A DNA stretch of 64,000 nucleotides from contig NZ_PEKX01000007.1 in assembly GCF_002796985.1 (NCBI RefSeq), positions 672,284 to 736,283 of the forward strand, written 5' to 3'. Each line of letters starts with the position of its first letter. The first letter of the stretch is position 1. A program made the translations under genes and the position numbers. The notes under the pieces were generated by a model. That model had not been told where the DNA came from. It ran no database searches and worked only from the letters and a program-made list of their open reading frames with translations. Source of the DNA: Pseudomonas sp. (GTDB taxonomy: Bacteria; Pseudomonadota; Gammaproteobacteria; Pseudomonadales; Pseudomonadaceae). Positions 23,798 through 32,608 of this stretch are shown one piece after another.

Positions 23798-25753
23798 CTA
23801 CCCGCCGTTCCTCTGCGAAGGCTTCGGCGCCCCGACCAGACGCCCCATCGCGCCGGCGATGCCCATCTCGCGCAGCACCTGCAACTCGCCTTCGGTCTCA
23901 ACCATCTCCGCGATCAGCGGCAGGTCGATGCTGTTGGAGGCGCGGTACATGGCTTCGATGAACAGGCGCTTGTCGTTGTCCTGATCGATGGAGCGGATAT
24001 AGCTGCCGTCGATCTTCAGGTACGCAAGGCCAAGGCGGGTCAGGTTGCCGATCAGGCTGAAGCGCCCGCCGAAGTGCTGCAGCCCCAGCCTGGCGCCGAC
24101 GTCCTGGACCGACTGGGCAAGTTTCTCCAGCTCGGCTGGCGGCGGCAGGTAGCGCTCGTCCACTTCCAGGATCATCAGCTGCGCTTCCCGCGGGTGGGCG
24201 CGGAGGATCTCGAACAGTTGGCGCAAGGGTTCGGCGCTGCGCACGGTTTCCGCCGACAGCGACAGGGCCAGCGGCGCCGGTTGCTGGGCCAGGTGGGCGA
24301 GGGCGTGTTCGAGCATCGCCAGGTCGAAGCGCGCGGACCAGCCGAAGCGCTCGATCCATGGCAGGAACTGCCCGGCCGCGACGGCTTCGCCCTTGGGGTC
24401 GAGCAGCCGCGCGAGAACCTTCTGGTGCAGTAACTCGCCATTCTCGGCGCAGGCACGCACAGGCTGGAACCACAGCTGCAGCTTGCCCTTCTGCAGGGCA
24501 TCGTCGAGCCATTCACGCCAGGTGCGGGAGTCCTGCGCGGGTTGGCCGCCGGAGCTGTCCAGGCGCTGCCAGGGGCGATCCGGCGATCCCTGCGCCTGGG
24601 CCAGCGCCTGGTCGGCACGGGACAGCACGCTGGCCGCGGCTTCGCCGGGGCGGAAGGCGCTCAGCCCCAGGTGCGCGACGGGTGTGCAGTCACTGGCCCC
24701 GGTGTTGCGCAGGTTCTCCAGGGCGGCGCTGAGTTGATCGGCCAATTGCTCGGCGCTGGCGCTGTCCAGGCCAGGCGCGAGCAGGGTGAACTCGCCGCCC
24801 CGGCTGCGCGCGGCCAGCCAGTCCGGGGTGCCGTGCTGCTCACGCTCACGCTCCAGCAGCTCGGCCACGTCGCGGATCAGCGCGTCGGTACGTTGCCCGC
24901 CCAGGCGCTGGTTGAGCCCGGCCAGGTCGTTCAGCCGCAGCAGCAACAGGTAGCCGGCGGCGTTCTGTTCGCTGGGTGACAGCTGGGCATCCAGTCGCGC
25001 GTCGAACAGGCGACGGTTGGCCAGGCCCGAGAGACTGTCCTGGTAGGCCTCTTCGCGCAGCTTTTCGCTGCGGGTGGCTTCCTCGGCGAACAGTGCCTTG
25101 AGCTTGTCGACCATCTGGTTCATTGCCTGCACCACACGCTTGAGTTCCGGGGTGCGCGGCTCCCTGGGCAGGGTGAGAAATTCGCGGCGGGTGATGGCGT
25201 GGGCCTGCTGCACCATCTGGTCCAGCGGCTTGAGCTGGGTACGCAGCAGCCAGCCGCCGAGGATCGCGCTGACCAGCCCGCAGGCCAGCAACCAGGCAAG
25301 GCTGCCCAGCGCGCCGTCCCACAGCTTGGCCAGGGCGAATTGCGGATGGCTGACGACCTCGACCCGCGCGGCCTGTTCCCAGCCGCGCATGATCAGCGCG
25401 TCGCCGCCCTGGGCCTTGAGGTTGACCAGCTTGGCGAACCAGCTCGGCACCTGCTGGTTCTGCGTGTCGCTGTCGCGCTCGACGATGACCTTGCCCTCGG
25501 GAATGCTCACCACGCGGATGGTGGCGAAGTAGCCGGAGTCGAAGATCGAGCTGACCATCAGTTCGATCATCGCCGGGTCATCCACGTGCGGGGTGAGCGA
25601 CAGCCCCAGCGCGGTGGCGGCGTCCTGGGCGTGGGAGCGCAACTGGCTGATCATCTGCTCGCGGGAGCTTTCCAGGCTGGCGGCGAAGCTGCCGGCGAAG
25701 GCCACCACCAGGAACAGGCAGATCGCCAGGAACAGTTGCTTGAGCAATGACAT
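23798..25753 (-). CDS. lapD: LapD-type c-di-GMP receptor controlling surface-adhesin release
   Basis: 651 aa. Helix 1 (residues 4-25), a periplasmic LapD/MoxY domain, helix 2 near residue 160, and a HAMP domain are followed by GGDEF and EAL domains. Both output domains are degenerate: the cyclase site reads RGGEF and the phosphodiesterase EAL position reads KVL in HQKVLARLL. It should thus bind c-di-GMP rather than make or break it. In Pseudomonas c-di-GMP-bound LapD holds the protease LapG and so keeps the adhesin on the cell. lapG lies 12 bases upstream in the same operon. Confidence 0.93.
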   Translation of the reverse strand: MSLLKQLFLAICLFLVVAFAGSFAASLESSREQMISQLRSHAQDAATALGLSLTPHVDDPAMIELMVSSIFDSGYFATIRVVSIPEGKVIVERDSDTQNQQVPSWFAKLVNLKAQGGDALIMRGWEQAARVEVVSHPQFALAKLWDGALGSLAWLLACGLVSAILGGWLLRTQLKPLDQMVQQAHAITRREFLTLPREPRTPELKRVVQAMNQMVDKLKALFAEEATRSEKLREEAYQDSLSGLANRRLFDARLDAQLSPSEQNAAGYLLLLRLNDLAGLNQRLGGQRTDALIRDVAELLEREREQHGTPDWLAARSRGGEFTLLAPGLDSASAEQLADQLSAALENLRNTGASDCTPVAHLGLSAFRPGEAAASVLSRADQALAQAQGSPDRPWQRLDSSGGQPAQDSRTWREWLDDALQKGKLQLWFQPVRACAENGELLHQKVLARLLDPKGEAVAAGQFLPWIERFGWSARFDLAMLEHALAHLAQQPAPLALSLSAETVRSAEPLRQLFEILRAHPREAQLMILEVDERYLPPPAELEKLAQSVQDVGARLGLQHFGGRFSLIGNLTRLGLAYLKIDGSYIRSIDQDNDKRLFIEAMYRASNSIDLPLIAEMVETEGELQVLREMGIAGAMGRLVGAPKPSQRNGG

Positions 25754-25765
25754 GCCGGGGTTCTC

Positions 25766-26467
25766 CTATCGCGTCTCGTCGAGGTCCAGGCCCTCGGCGC
25801 GCATCTTGGTCAACAGGTCCTGCCAGCGCGACAGCTTCTTGCTGTCGCCGGTGCGCTTGCCGCCGTTGGCGCCAGGCAACCACAGCCCCTCGGCGTTGAA
25901 GGCGTAGACGGGCAGGAGGTCCTTGCGCTGGGAAGCGGGCTTGATCTGCGGGATCAGGTTATCCAGTACCAACGGTTCGGCAGCGGGGGAGGCGTAGTAG
26001 GTGAGCACCATGTGCGCCTGGTTCTGCTGCAGCGCCTTGACGTAGGTGATGCGCAGCTTGTCGCTGGCGACGCCGAGGCGGCGCAGGGTGACGAACTTGG
26101 CGATGGAGTAGTCCTCGCAGTCGCCAGCACCCTTGTAGAGGGATTCGATGGGCGTCGCCCAGTAGTCGTCCTGGCGCCAGACGGTGCGGTCGTCGGTGAA
26201 CACCAGGGCGCCGTTGAAGAAGGCGTTGACCGCTTTGAGTTTGGCTGGCTCGTCGAGGTTTTCGCTGTCAGCGATCAGTCGGCCCCAGGATTCGATGCGG
26301 GTCTTGGCGGTACCGAGGTTGCCGTAGCGCTGCTCGGCGTTCTTCAGGATGGTGTCGAAATTCCAGGCAGCGCCGGCGGTCAGCGCGAGGAGCGCGAGCA
26401 GCAGCACGCCGGCCCGCAGACGCAGCGGGTTGGCGAACAGCCAGAGGGCTCCTCGGGGTGGCTGCAT
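25766..26467 (-). CDS. lapG: LapG-type periplasmic cysteine protease
   Basis: 233 aa transglutaminase-like cysteine protease (DUF920/BTLCP). An N-terminal signal segment spans residues 18-35. The catalytic triad is visible: Cys117 in GAGDCEDYS, His152 in NQAHMVL and Asp169 in LVLDNLI. Acidic residues near the active site (DD in VFTDDR, and DCED) fit calcium binding as reported for LapG. It cleaves the N-terminus of LapA/CdrA-type adhesins to release cells from surfaces when c-di-GMP is low. It is first in the lapG-lapD pair. Confidence 0.93.
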   Translation of the reverse strand: MQPPRGALWLFANPLRLRAGVLLLALLALTAGAAWNFDTILKNAEQRYGNLGTAKTRIESWGRLIADSENLDEPAKLKAVNAFFNGALVFTDDRTVWRQDDYWATPIESLYKGAGDCEDYSIAKFVTLRRLGVASDKLRITYVKALQQNQAHMVLTYYASPAAEPLVLDNLIPQIKPASQRKDLLPVYAFNAEGLWLPGANGGKRTGDSKKLSRWQDLLTKMRAEGLDLDETR

Positions 26468-26622
26468 CGCCAGCGCTCCATGTGGGATGTGTGGAGTCTA
26501 GGCGGTCTTCGAGAAGTTGCGCTGGCGTATCGCCATTGGGTGAAAAGCCACGTCGTACGGGGCTTGGTGGGGTTCAGAGGAGGGGCGCGCAGGGTGGGGC
26601 GGTGTTCGCGTCGGCGGCGGGA

Positions 26623-27024
26623 TCAATCCAACCGCCGCGTCTTCACCCGAATCAGGTAAATGCTCACCAGCGTTGCACTGGTCAGCATGAACGCCCAGGC
26701 CCAGGGACGCTGCACCAGGAAGCCGGAAACCAGGATGCTGCACCACATCAGGCCGATGGCGTAGACCTTGCCCTTGAGCGGGATACCTTCGCCGTCGAGG
26801 TAGTCGCGAATCCAGGGGCCGAGTCGCGGGTGGTTCACCAGCCAGTCGTAGAAGCGCTGCGAGCTGCGCATGAAGCAGGCAGCGGCGAGCAGGAGGAAGG
26901 GCGTGGTGGGCAGGACCGGCAGGAAGATGCCGATCACGCCCAATACCACGCTGAGCCAGCCGACGCCGAGTAGCAGGTAGCGAACCCAGGCGTGGCGGCT
27001 CTGGCGGATTTCCCGCGAAGACAT
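26623..27024 (-). CDS. YbaN family (DUF454) membrane protein
   Basis: 133 aa with three or four helices. The family motif GVIGIFLPVLPTTPFLLLAAACF lies in helices 1-2, followed by RSSQRFYDWLVNHPRLGPWI, a very typical DUF454 stretch. Its function is not established. It is closely preceded by the YecA-family gene (8 bases), so they are probably cotranscribed. The 154 bases between it and lapG contain nothing I can identify. Confidence 0.9.
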   Translation of the reverse strand: MSSREIRQSRHAWVRYLLLGVGWLSVVLGVIGIFLPVLPTTPFLLLAAACFMRSSQRFYDWLVNHPRLGPWIRDYLDGEGIPLKGKVYAIGLMWCSILVSGFLVQRPWAWAFMLTSATLVSIYLIRVKTRRLD

Positions 27025-27031
27025 CGAGCTT

Positions 27032-27619
27032 TTAGTGGGTGCGTGGCTTCAGGAGCGCCGGCTTCTCTTCCGGGGCCTGGCACAGCAGGAACAGGTTGGT
27101 CAGCAGCTCGGGGATCTGCGCGACCATGTCGTCGACCAGCCCGCGGTCGCTGGCGATCTCGTCAAACTCCGGCTGTTCGTCGAACAGGCCGGAACCGACC
27201 ATGATCGGCAGCAGCAGTTCGCTGACTTCTTCTTCGGCCTGCTCGAACCAGATCGCCTCACGCAGGAACACGCCTTCCATGAAGCCGATGCACCAGCCGC
27301 GGATGTCGGAGTCGTCCGGCTCGGCGCCCAGGTAGGGTTCGCAGGGCAGCTCCAGCTCCTCGTCACCGGCCATCTGGCGGATGATGTGCGCCTTGAGCTG
27401 GACCAGGGTGGATTCGATCTCGCTGCGCTCTTCCTCGCTGCGGTAGTGCGGCGGCTCGGCGAACAGGGCGTCGATCCACTCGCGCTCCGGCACTTCCTCC
27501 GGGCAGATCGCCAGGGCGGTCAGGTAGCCGTGTGCCGCCACGTAGTCCAAGGCTTCCTCGTGCAGGTCATCGGCATCGAGAAAGGCTTGCAGGCGGGACA
27601 ATTGGTCGGCGAAGGACAT
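27032..27619 (-). CDS. YecA/YgfB family (UPF0149) protein
   Basis: 195 aa acidic, helical protein. The UPF0149 signature is IRGWCIGFMEGVFL, with AICPEEVPEREWIDALF further upstream. It lacks the C-terminal SEC-C zinc motif found in some longer YecA proteins. Function unknown; probably cytosolic. It is first of a pair with the YbaN gene and divergent from recQ, with a ~195-base intergenic region. Confidence 0.85.
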   Translation of the reverse strand: MSFADQLSRLQAFLDADDLHEEALDYVAAHGYLTALAICPEEVPEREWIDALFAEPPHYRSEEERSEIESTLVQLKAHIIRQMAGDEELELPCEPYLGAEPDDSDIRGWCIGFMEGVFLREAIWFEQAEEEVSELLLPIMVGSGLFDEQPEFDEIASDRGLVDDMVAQIPELLTNLFLLCQAPEEKPALLKPRTH

Positions 27620-27785
27620 CGGGTACTACCTCGGAGGTGATCGGTCCCGAATTGTAGTCTTTCCGCCGGCCTGCGGCAAAAGCCAAATACCCGTGCGGCC
27701 CGCGCCGACGCGGGGTCTGGACGCATGTGGCGGATTTTTCCGCAGTTTCCCGGACAAGGTGCCGGTCGCGGGCGGATCGCTTGCG

Positions 27786-27791
27786 TATAAT
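27786..27791 (+). promoter_or_regulatory. -10 element of recQ promoter
   Basis: A perfect TATAAT sits 25 bases before the recQ ATG. The expected -35 position (~27763-27768) is poor. If this -10 is used the leader is very short. Confidence 0.5.
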
Positions 27792-27815
27792 GCGCGGCTT
27801 CATTCGGAGTCCCCC

Positions 27816-29960
27816 ATGCTTGATCAGGCCCTGCGCATCCTCAAAGACGTTTTCGGTTACGACGCCTTCCGCGGCAATCAGGCGCGGATCATCGAGCGCG
27901 TGGCCAACGGCGGCGATGCCCTGGTGCTGATGCCCACCGGCGGTGGCAAGTCGCTGTGCTTCCAGGTCCCGGCGCTGCTGCGGAGCGGCCTGACCGTGGT
28001 GGTTTCGCCGCTGATTGCGCTGATGGAAGACCAGGTCGCCACGCTGGACGAGCTGGGCGTGCCGGTCGCGGCGCTGAACTCCTCGCTGAGCCCCGAGGCC
28101 CAGCGCGAGATCGCCGACCGCCTGCAGCGCGGTGAGATCAAGCTGCTCTACCTCGCCCCGGAACGCCTGGTTCAACCGCGCATGCTGGCCTTCCTGCAGC
28201 GCCTGGAGATCGGCCTGTTCGCCATCGACGAAGCGCACTGCGTGTCGCAATGGGGCCACGACTTCCGTCCCGAATACCTGCAACTGGGCCAGCTCGCCGA
28301 GCTGTTCCCGCATGTGCCGCGCATCGCCCTGACCGCCACGGCGGACATGCGTACCCGCGAGGAAATGATCCAGCGCCTGCACTTGCAGGACGCCGAGCAG
28401 TTCCTCTCCAGCTTCGACCGGCCGAACATCTTCTACCGCATCGTGCCCAAGGAGCAGCCGCGCAAGCAGTTGCTCGGTTTCCTCGCCGAGCGTCGTGGCG
28501 ACGCGGGCATCGTCTACTGCATGTCGCGCAAGAAGGTCGAGGAGGTCGCCGAGTTCCTCTCCAGCCAAGGCTTCCCGGCGCTGCCGTACCACGCCGGGCT
28601 GGCCAACGAGCTGCGTGCCTATCACCAGAAGCGCTTCCTCAACGAGGAAGGGCTGATCATGGTCGCGACCGTCGCTTTCGGCATGGGTATCGACAAGCCC
28701 AACGTACGCTTCGTCGCGCACCTGGACCTGCCCAAGAGCCTGGAGGCGTACTACCAGGAAACCGGCCGCGCCGGCCGTGACGGCCTGCCCGCCGATGCCT
28801 GGATGGCCTACGGCCTGCAGGACGTGTTGCTGCTGCGGCAGATGATGCAGAACTCCGAAGGCGACGAGCGCCACAAGCGCGTCGAACGGCACAAGCTCGA
28901 AGCCATGCTGGCGCTGTGCGAGGAAACCCGCTGCCGTCGCCAGGCCCTGCTGGCCTACTTCGACGAGGTAATGCCCAACCCCTGCGGGCACTGCGACATC
29001 TGCGTCGACGGCGTGGAAACCTGGGACGCCACCGAACCTGCGCGCCAGGCCCTGTCGGCCATCTACCGCAGCGGCCAGCGCTACGGCGTCGGCCACCTGG
29101 TGGACGTGCTGCTGGGCAAGGATAACGAGAAGGTGCGCAGTGCCGGCCACCAGCACCTGGCGGTGTTCGGAATCGGCAAGTCCCGTGCTGAGGACGAATG
29201 GCGCACGCTGTTCCGCCAACTGGTCGCCCGTGGCTTTGCTGATGTCGACGTCGACGGCTTCAACGGCCTGCGCCTGACCGATGCCTGCCGTCCGCTGCTG
29301 CGCGGCGAGGAGACGCTGGCCCTGCGCCGCGATCCCAAACCGCAGCGCAGCAAGTCTTCTTCCTCCGGCGGCGCCAGCCCGGCCAGCCAACTGGTGCGCC
29401 AGGAAGAGCGCGAGATGTGGGAGGCCCTGCGTACCTTGCGCCGCAAGCTGGCCGAGGAGCACTCGGTGCCGCCCTACGTCATCTTCCCCGACGCGACCCT
29501 GCTGGAAATGCTGCGTAGCCAGCCCACTACGCTGTCCGCCATGGCCCAGGTCAGCGGCGTTGGCGCGCGCAAGCTGGAGCGCTACGGCCAGGCCTTCCTC
29601 GATGTGCTCACCGAATCGGACAAGGCGCCGGACACTCCGGCACCGGTTGCCGACCTGCGCCATGAACTGGTGACCCTGGCCCGCGCCGGCATGACGCCGG
29701 CGCAGATCGCCCGCCAGCTCGATTGCAGCGAGAAGAACGTCTACAGCCTGTTGGCCGAAGCCATCGGCCGCCAACAATTGGGCCTGGAGCAGGCACTGGA
29801 CCTGCCCGAGGAACTGCTGGGCGAGATCCAGGACGCCTTCCTCGACGAGGACGGCGAGCTTCCTCCAGTGACGGCGATCGCCGAGCTGTTCGAGGGCCGC
29901 GTGCCGCTGGGTGTCCTGCACTGCGTGCGTGCTGCCTTGCAGGCCGAGCTGGAAGTCTGA
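27816..29960 (+). CDS. recQ: ATP-dependent DNA helicase RecQ
   Basis: 714 aa from the ATG at MLDQALRI; a longer frame upstream is ignored because the helicase fold begins here. Walker A is PTGGGKSLCF, Walker B FAIDEAHCVS, and the arginine-finger region QETGRAGRD is intact. The RecQ-C-terminal zinc site is visible (CRRQALLAYF, NPCGHCDIC). The HRDC domain lies at about residues 525-600 (SAMAQVSGVGARKLERY). A C-terminal region (~630-714) follows with a helix-turn-helix-like MTPAQIARQLDCSEKNVY. It unwinds 3'-5' in RecF-pathway repair. It is divergent from the yecA-type gene. Confidence 0.96.
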   Translation: MLDQALRILKDVFGYDAFRGNQARIIERVANGGDALVLMPTGGGKSLCFQVPALLRSGLTVVVSPLIALMEDQVATLDELGVPVAALNSSLSPEAQREIADRLQRGEIKLLYLAPERLVQPRMLAFLQRLEIGLFAIDEAHCVSQWGHDFRPEYLQLGQLAELFPHVPRIALTATADMRTREEMIQRLHLQDAEQFLSSFDRPNIFYRIVPKEQPRKQLLGFLAERRGDAGIVYCMSRKKVEEVAEFLSSQGFPALPYHAGLANELRAYHQKRFLNEEGLIMVATVAFGMGIDKPNVRFVAHLDLPKSLEAYYQETGRAGRDGLPADAWMAYGLQDVLLLRQMMQNSEGDERHKRVERHKLEAMLALCEETRCRRQALLAYFDEVMPNPCGHCDICVDGVETWDATEPARQALSAIYRSGQRYGVGHLVDVLLGKDNEKVRSAGHQHLAVFGIGKSRAEDEWRTLFRQLVARGFADVDVDGFNGLRLTDACRPLLRGEETLALRRDPKPQRSKSSSSGGASPASQLVRQEEREMWEALRTLRRKLAEEHSVPPYVIFPDATLLEMLRSQPTTLSAMAQVSGVGARKLERYGQAFLDVLTESDKAPDTPAPVADLRHELVTLARAGMTPAQIARQLDCSEKNVYSLLAEAIGRQQLGLEQALDLPEELLGEIQDAFLDEDGELPPVTAIAELFEGRVPLGVLHCVRAALQAELEV

Positions 29961-29975
29961 GCGGTAGGTACCGGC

Positions 29976-30067
29976 GTAGGAGCGGACTTCGTCCGCGATC
30001 GATTCACCGTTCGCTCCGGACAGCCAAGGAGCTGGGCTTGCCCATCTCGGACGGCGACCGCTCCTAC
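29976..30067. repeat. REP doublet, GCGGACTTCGTCCGC variant
   Basis: GTAGGAGCGGACTTCGTCCG at 29976 is paired with an inverted relative ending GACGGCGACCGCTCCTAC at 30067. The inner palindrome GCGGACTTCGTCCGC differs from the GCGAGCTTGCTCGC core of the other copies. It follows recQ and could act as its transcription stop. Confidence 0.8.
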
Positions 30068-30129
30068 GGCAAGGGTAGAGTTCGTCGCACCAGGGGTCGT
30101 CAGTTTCGTGACGGGGCAAAACGACAAAC

Positions 30130-30158
30130 TTGTGACGCACGTCCCGAACGGCTATGGT
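30130..30158 (+). promoter_or_regulatory. candidate sigma-70 promoter of the diguanylate cyclase gene
   Basis: TTGTGA (30130-30135), 17-base spacer, TATGGT (30153-30158), about 30 bases before the GTG start. Motif match only. Confidence 0.45.
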
Positions 30159-30189
30159 GGCACTTAGACCTCCACGAGAAGAGGTGAGT

Positions 30190-31350
30190 GTGTCACAACA
30201 ACAAAGCTGGCTGGACGACGTCCGCTCCAATGCCTATGCCGAACAGCTCTCCCAGGGCTTTCGTCGCCTGCGCTTCGAGCCCGACCTCGAAACCCAATAT
30301 CGCCACTACCTGCTGGAAGACAGCTTCGATCTCAAGCGCACCGCGCTGACCATCGGCGTGCTGATCTGGCTGGCGCTGGCGGCTATCGATTTCTTCCTCA
30401 TCGGTGCTCCGGAGCATTGGCAGATGCTCGCGGTGCGTATCGGCGTGCTGGTGTTGCTGACTGTCTGCGGCGGGCTGATCCTGCAGCGTCGGCATATCCA
30501 CCTGCTGGTGCCGTTGAGCCTGGCGTGCATCCTCAGCGTCGGCATCGGTGCGGCGGCGGTCGCCGGCATCGCCCACACCGTGGACCAGAGCTATCCCTAC
30601 GAAGGCCTGCTGCTGGTCAGCATGGCCGCCTACTTCCTGATCGGGCTGCGTTTCACTGAGGCGGTTGGCTGCGCTTCGGTGATCCTGCTGGCCTACGTGG
30701 GCTTCGAGCTCTATGCGGGGTTGCCGTTGCCCAAGCTGGTCAGCAATGTGGTGTTCCTGCTGTTCGGCAACCTGGTCGGTGCGGTGGGCTGCTACCTGCT
30801 CGATTACAAATCCCGCCAGCACTTCCTGATCAGCCGCCTGCTGAAGGTCATGGCCGAACACGACGCGCTGACCGGCCTGCACAACCGCCGCAGCTTCAAT
30901 CGCCAGCTAGAGCGCCTGTGGCGCCAGGCGCAGCGCGAGAGTGTCGGGTTGGCGCTGCTGCTCTGCGATGTCGATCACTTCAAGGCCTACAACGACCGCT
31001 ACGGCCACCAGGCCGGCGATGGCGTGCTGCAGCGCATCGGCGAGGTGCTGATGTTCAGCGCACGGCGCCCGCTGGACATGGCGGTGCGCCTGGGTGGCGA
31101 GGAGTTCGCCGTGCTGCTCTATGGTGCCAGCGAGCGTGAAGCCAAGGAGCGCGCGGAGGTGCTGCGCGAATCGGTGCAGGCCCTGGGCATCGCCCACGAG
31201 GGCTCGCTGACGGCGGATGAAGTGACGCTGTCCATCGGCGTCTCATGTCTGTGGCCGGAAACCGGGCACCCGCTGCGCAGCATCTACGAGCATGCCGACC
31301 GGGCGCTGTACGAGGCCAAGGCGTTCGGGCGCAACCAGGTGGTCGCCTGA
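30190..31350 (+). CDS. hsbD: HsbD-like membrane diguanylate cyclase
   Basis: 386 aa from a GTG (reading SQQQSWLDD) with GAGG 5 bases upstream; another GTG 6 bases earlier is possible. Six hydrophobic helices span residues ~52-205 and form a membrane sensor domain. The GGDEF domain runs from ~222 to 385 with an intact active site GGEEF (302-306) and an inhibitory RxxD site (R293-D296). It makes c-di-GMP from GTP. Position next to recQ, DUF2804 and MarR genes corresponds to the P. aeruginosa hsbD locus as I remember it, where the enzyme works with the anti-anti-sigma factor HsbA. hptB, hsbR and hsbA are not in this window. Confidence 0.85.
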   Translation: MSQQQSWLDDVRSNAYAEQLSQGFRRLRFEPDLETQYRHYLLEDSFDLKRTALTIGVLIWLALAAIDFFLIGAPEHWQMLAVRIGVLVLLTVCGGLILQRRHIHLLVPLSLACILSVGIGAAAVAGIAHTVDQSYPYEGLLLVSMAAYFLIGLRFTEAVGCASVILLAYVGFELYAGLPLPKLVSNVVFLLFGNLVGAVGCYLLDYKSRQHFLISRLLKVMAEHDALTGLHNRRSFNRQLERLWRQAQRESVGLALLLCDVDHFKAYNDRYGHQAGDGVLQRIGEVLMFSARRPLDMAVRLGGEEFAVLLYGASEREAKERAEVLRESVQALGIAHEGSLTADEVTLSIGVSCLWPETGHPLRSIYEHADRALYEAKAFGRNQVVA

Positions 31351-31485
31351 GCGAAACGCTCCTGCAGAGAGTCCGGTGTCTTGCGACGTGGCCCATTCCG
31401 TCCCCCGCACTGGCGCCGTGGGTGACTGCGGCGCGCGCAGGCCCGGTGCTAGCATGCGCCGGTCCCCGTCACCGAGCCCGCGCCC

Positions 31486-32502
31486 ATGCAGCAGCTGATC
31501 CAGCCTAACGGCCAACCGCACTACGGCATCTTTCCCGGCACTCCGGCGACCATCAACCACCGCGACTTCGATTTCCGTTCGCCCATGGGCCGGCGCCTCG
31601 GCGCGCTGAGCAAGTGGCGCAGCTTCCACCAGTTCCAGTACTTCGGCCTGATCAGCCCGACACTGATCGGCGGCTGCGCGTTGGCGGACCTGAGTCTGTT
31701 GTCCATCGGCTTCGTCTACCTCTACCACCCTGAAAGCGGGCGGATGATCGAGCGCCAGTTCAAGTGCCCGTTGGGCCGCGGCTCGAGCTTCTCGCAGAGC
31801 CCCAACGACGGTGTCTGCGAACTGCGCCAGGGGCGCAACCTGCTGCGCCTGGAGAACGGCTCGTCTCCCCTGGAGAAGCGTCTGCTGGTCGAGCTGGACG
31901 ACGGCACGCGCATCGACGCGCGCTTCAGCGAGGATCAGCCGGCCTTCGAGCCCATGAGTCTCTGCACCCCGACGGCGGTGAACGGCTGGGTCTATGCGCG
32001 CAAGGTCGCCGGCGTGCACTGCCACGGCGAGGTGCGCAGCGCGTTGGGCAACTACGATCTGCGCGAGCTGGATGCCTACGCACACCATGACTGGTCCGCC
32101 GGCTACATGCGCCGCGAGACCTTCTGGAACTGGGCGTGCCTGTCCGGCGAGGCGCAGGGGCGGCGAGTCGGCCTGAACCTGTCGTGCGGGGTCAACGAGA
32201 CCAGCTTCACCGAGAACTGCTACTGGCTGGATGGCCGGTTGGTGAAAGTCGACAGCGTACGCTTCGAGTTCGACCGCGACCGGCCGCTCCAGCCCTGGAC
32301 CATCCGCTCCTTCGACGGGCAGGTCGAGTTGCGCTTCGAGGCCCATGGCCTGCACCAGGAGCGCCTCAATCTCGGGGTGCTGGCGAGCAACTTCAAGCAG
32401 ATCTTCGGGCGCTTCAGCGGTGTGCTGCGACCGGTGGGGCAGCAAGAGGTGCGCATTGACAATCTGTGGGGCTTTGTCGAGGACCAATATGCGAAGTGGT
32501 GA
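31486..32502 (+). CDS. DUF2804 domain protein
   Basis: 338 aa. The layout fits the DUF2804 family: NHRDFDFRSPMGR and RSFHQFQYFGLIS at the N-terminus, YTHHDWSAGYMRRETFWNW-type core (here AHHDWSAGYM then FWNWACLSG), and a C-terminal NLGVLASNFKQIFGRFSG block. It is probably a soluble beta-rich protein like the lipocalin/hydroxyneurosporene-synthase type. Function unknown. It lies between the cyclase and a MarR regulator in the same direction. The 135-base gap before it has no clear promoter. Confidence 0.8.
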   Translation: MQQLIQPNGQPHYGIFPGTPATINHRDFDFRSPMGRRLGALSKWRSFHQFQYFGLISPTLIGGCALADLSLLSIGFVYLYHPESGRMIERQFKCPLGRGSSFSQSPNDGVCELRQGRNLLRLENGSSPLEKRLLVELDDGTRIDARFSEDQPAFEPMSLCTPTAVNGWVYARKVAGVHCHGEVRSALGNYDLRELDAYAHHDWSAGYMRRETFWNWACLSGEAQGRRVGLNLSCGVNETSFTENCYWLDGRLVKVDSVRFEFDRDRPLQPWTIRSFDGQVELRFEAHGLHQERLNLGVLASNFKQIFGRFSGVLRPVGQQEVRIDNLWGFVEDQYAKW

Positions 32503-32548
32503 GGCCTTGCGTCACACCCTGCGACAATCTGTCATTGTACGGGCTTGA

Positions 32549-32567
32549 TTAGCTGGCTAATAATTAG
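32549..32567 (+). promoter_or_regulatory. overlapping palindromes, probable operator of the MarR gene
   Basis: TTAGC-TG-GCTAA (32549-32560) overlaps CTAAT-A-ATTAG (32557-32567), flanked by TTGATT and AAATCAA. AT-rich dyads like these before marR genes are commonly autoregulatory. The 11-mer TAGCTGGCTAA occurs again at 38406 upstream of hldD. Confidence 0.5.
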
Positions 32568-32608
32568 TCAAATCAACATACCGACTCATTCCCGAACGCT
32601 GCAAGACA

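Noticed and set aside
27567..30230. An 887-codon open frame antisense to recQ
   Set aside because: It is a mirror of the high-GC codon bias of recQ: low complexity, rich in Gln, His, Ala and Gly, with no domain. Similar antisense frames over relA (60675-63095), mprF (46568-48802), plpD (35610-38060), gacS (53826-55907) and ngs (15030-16943) were dropped for the same reason.
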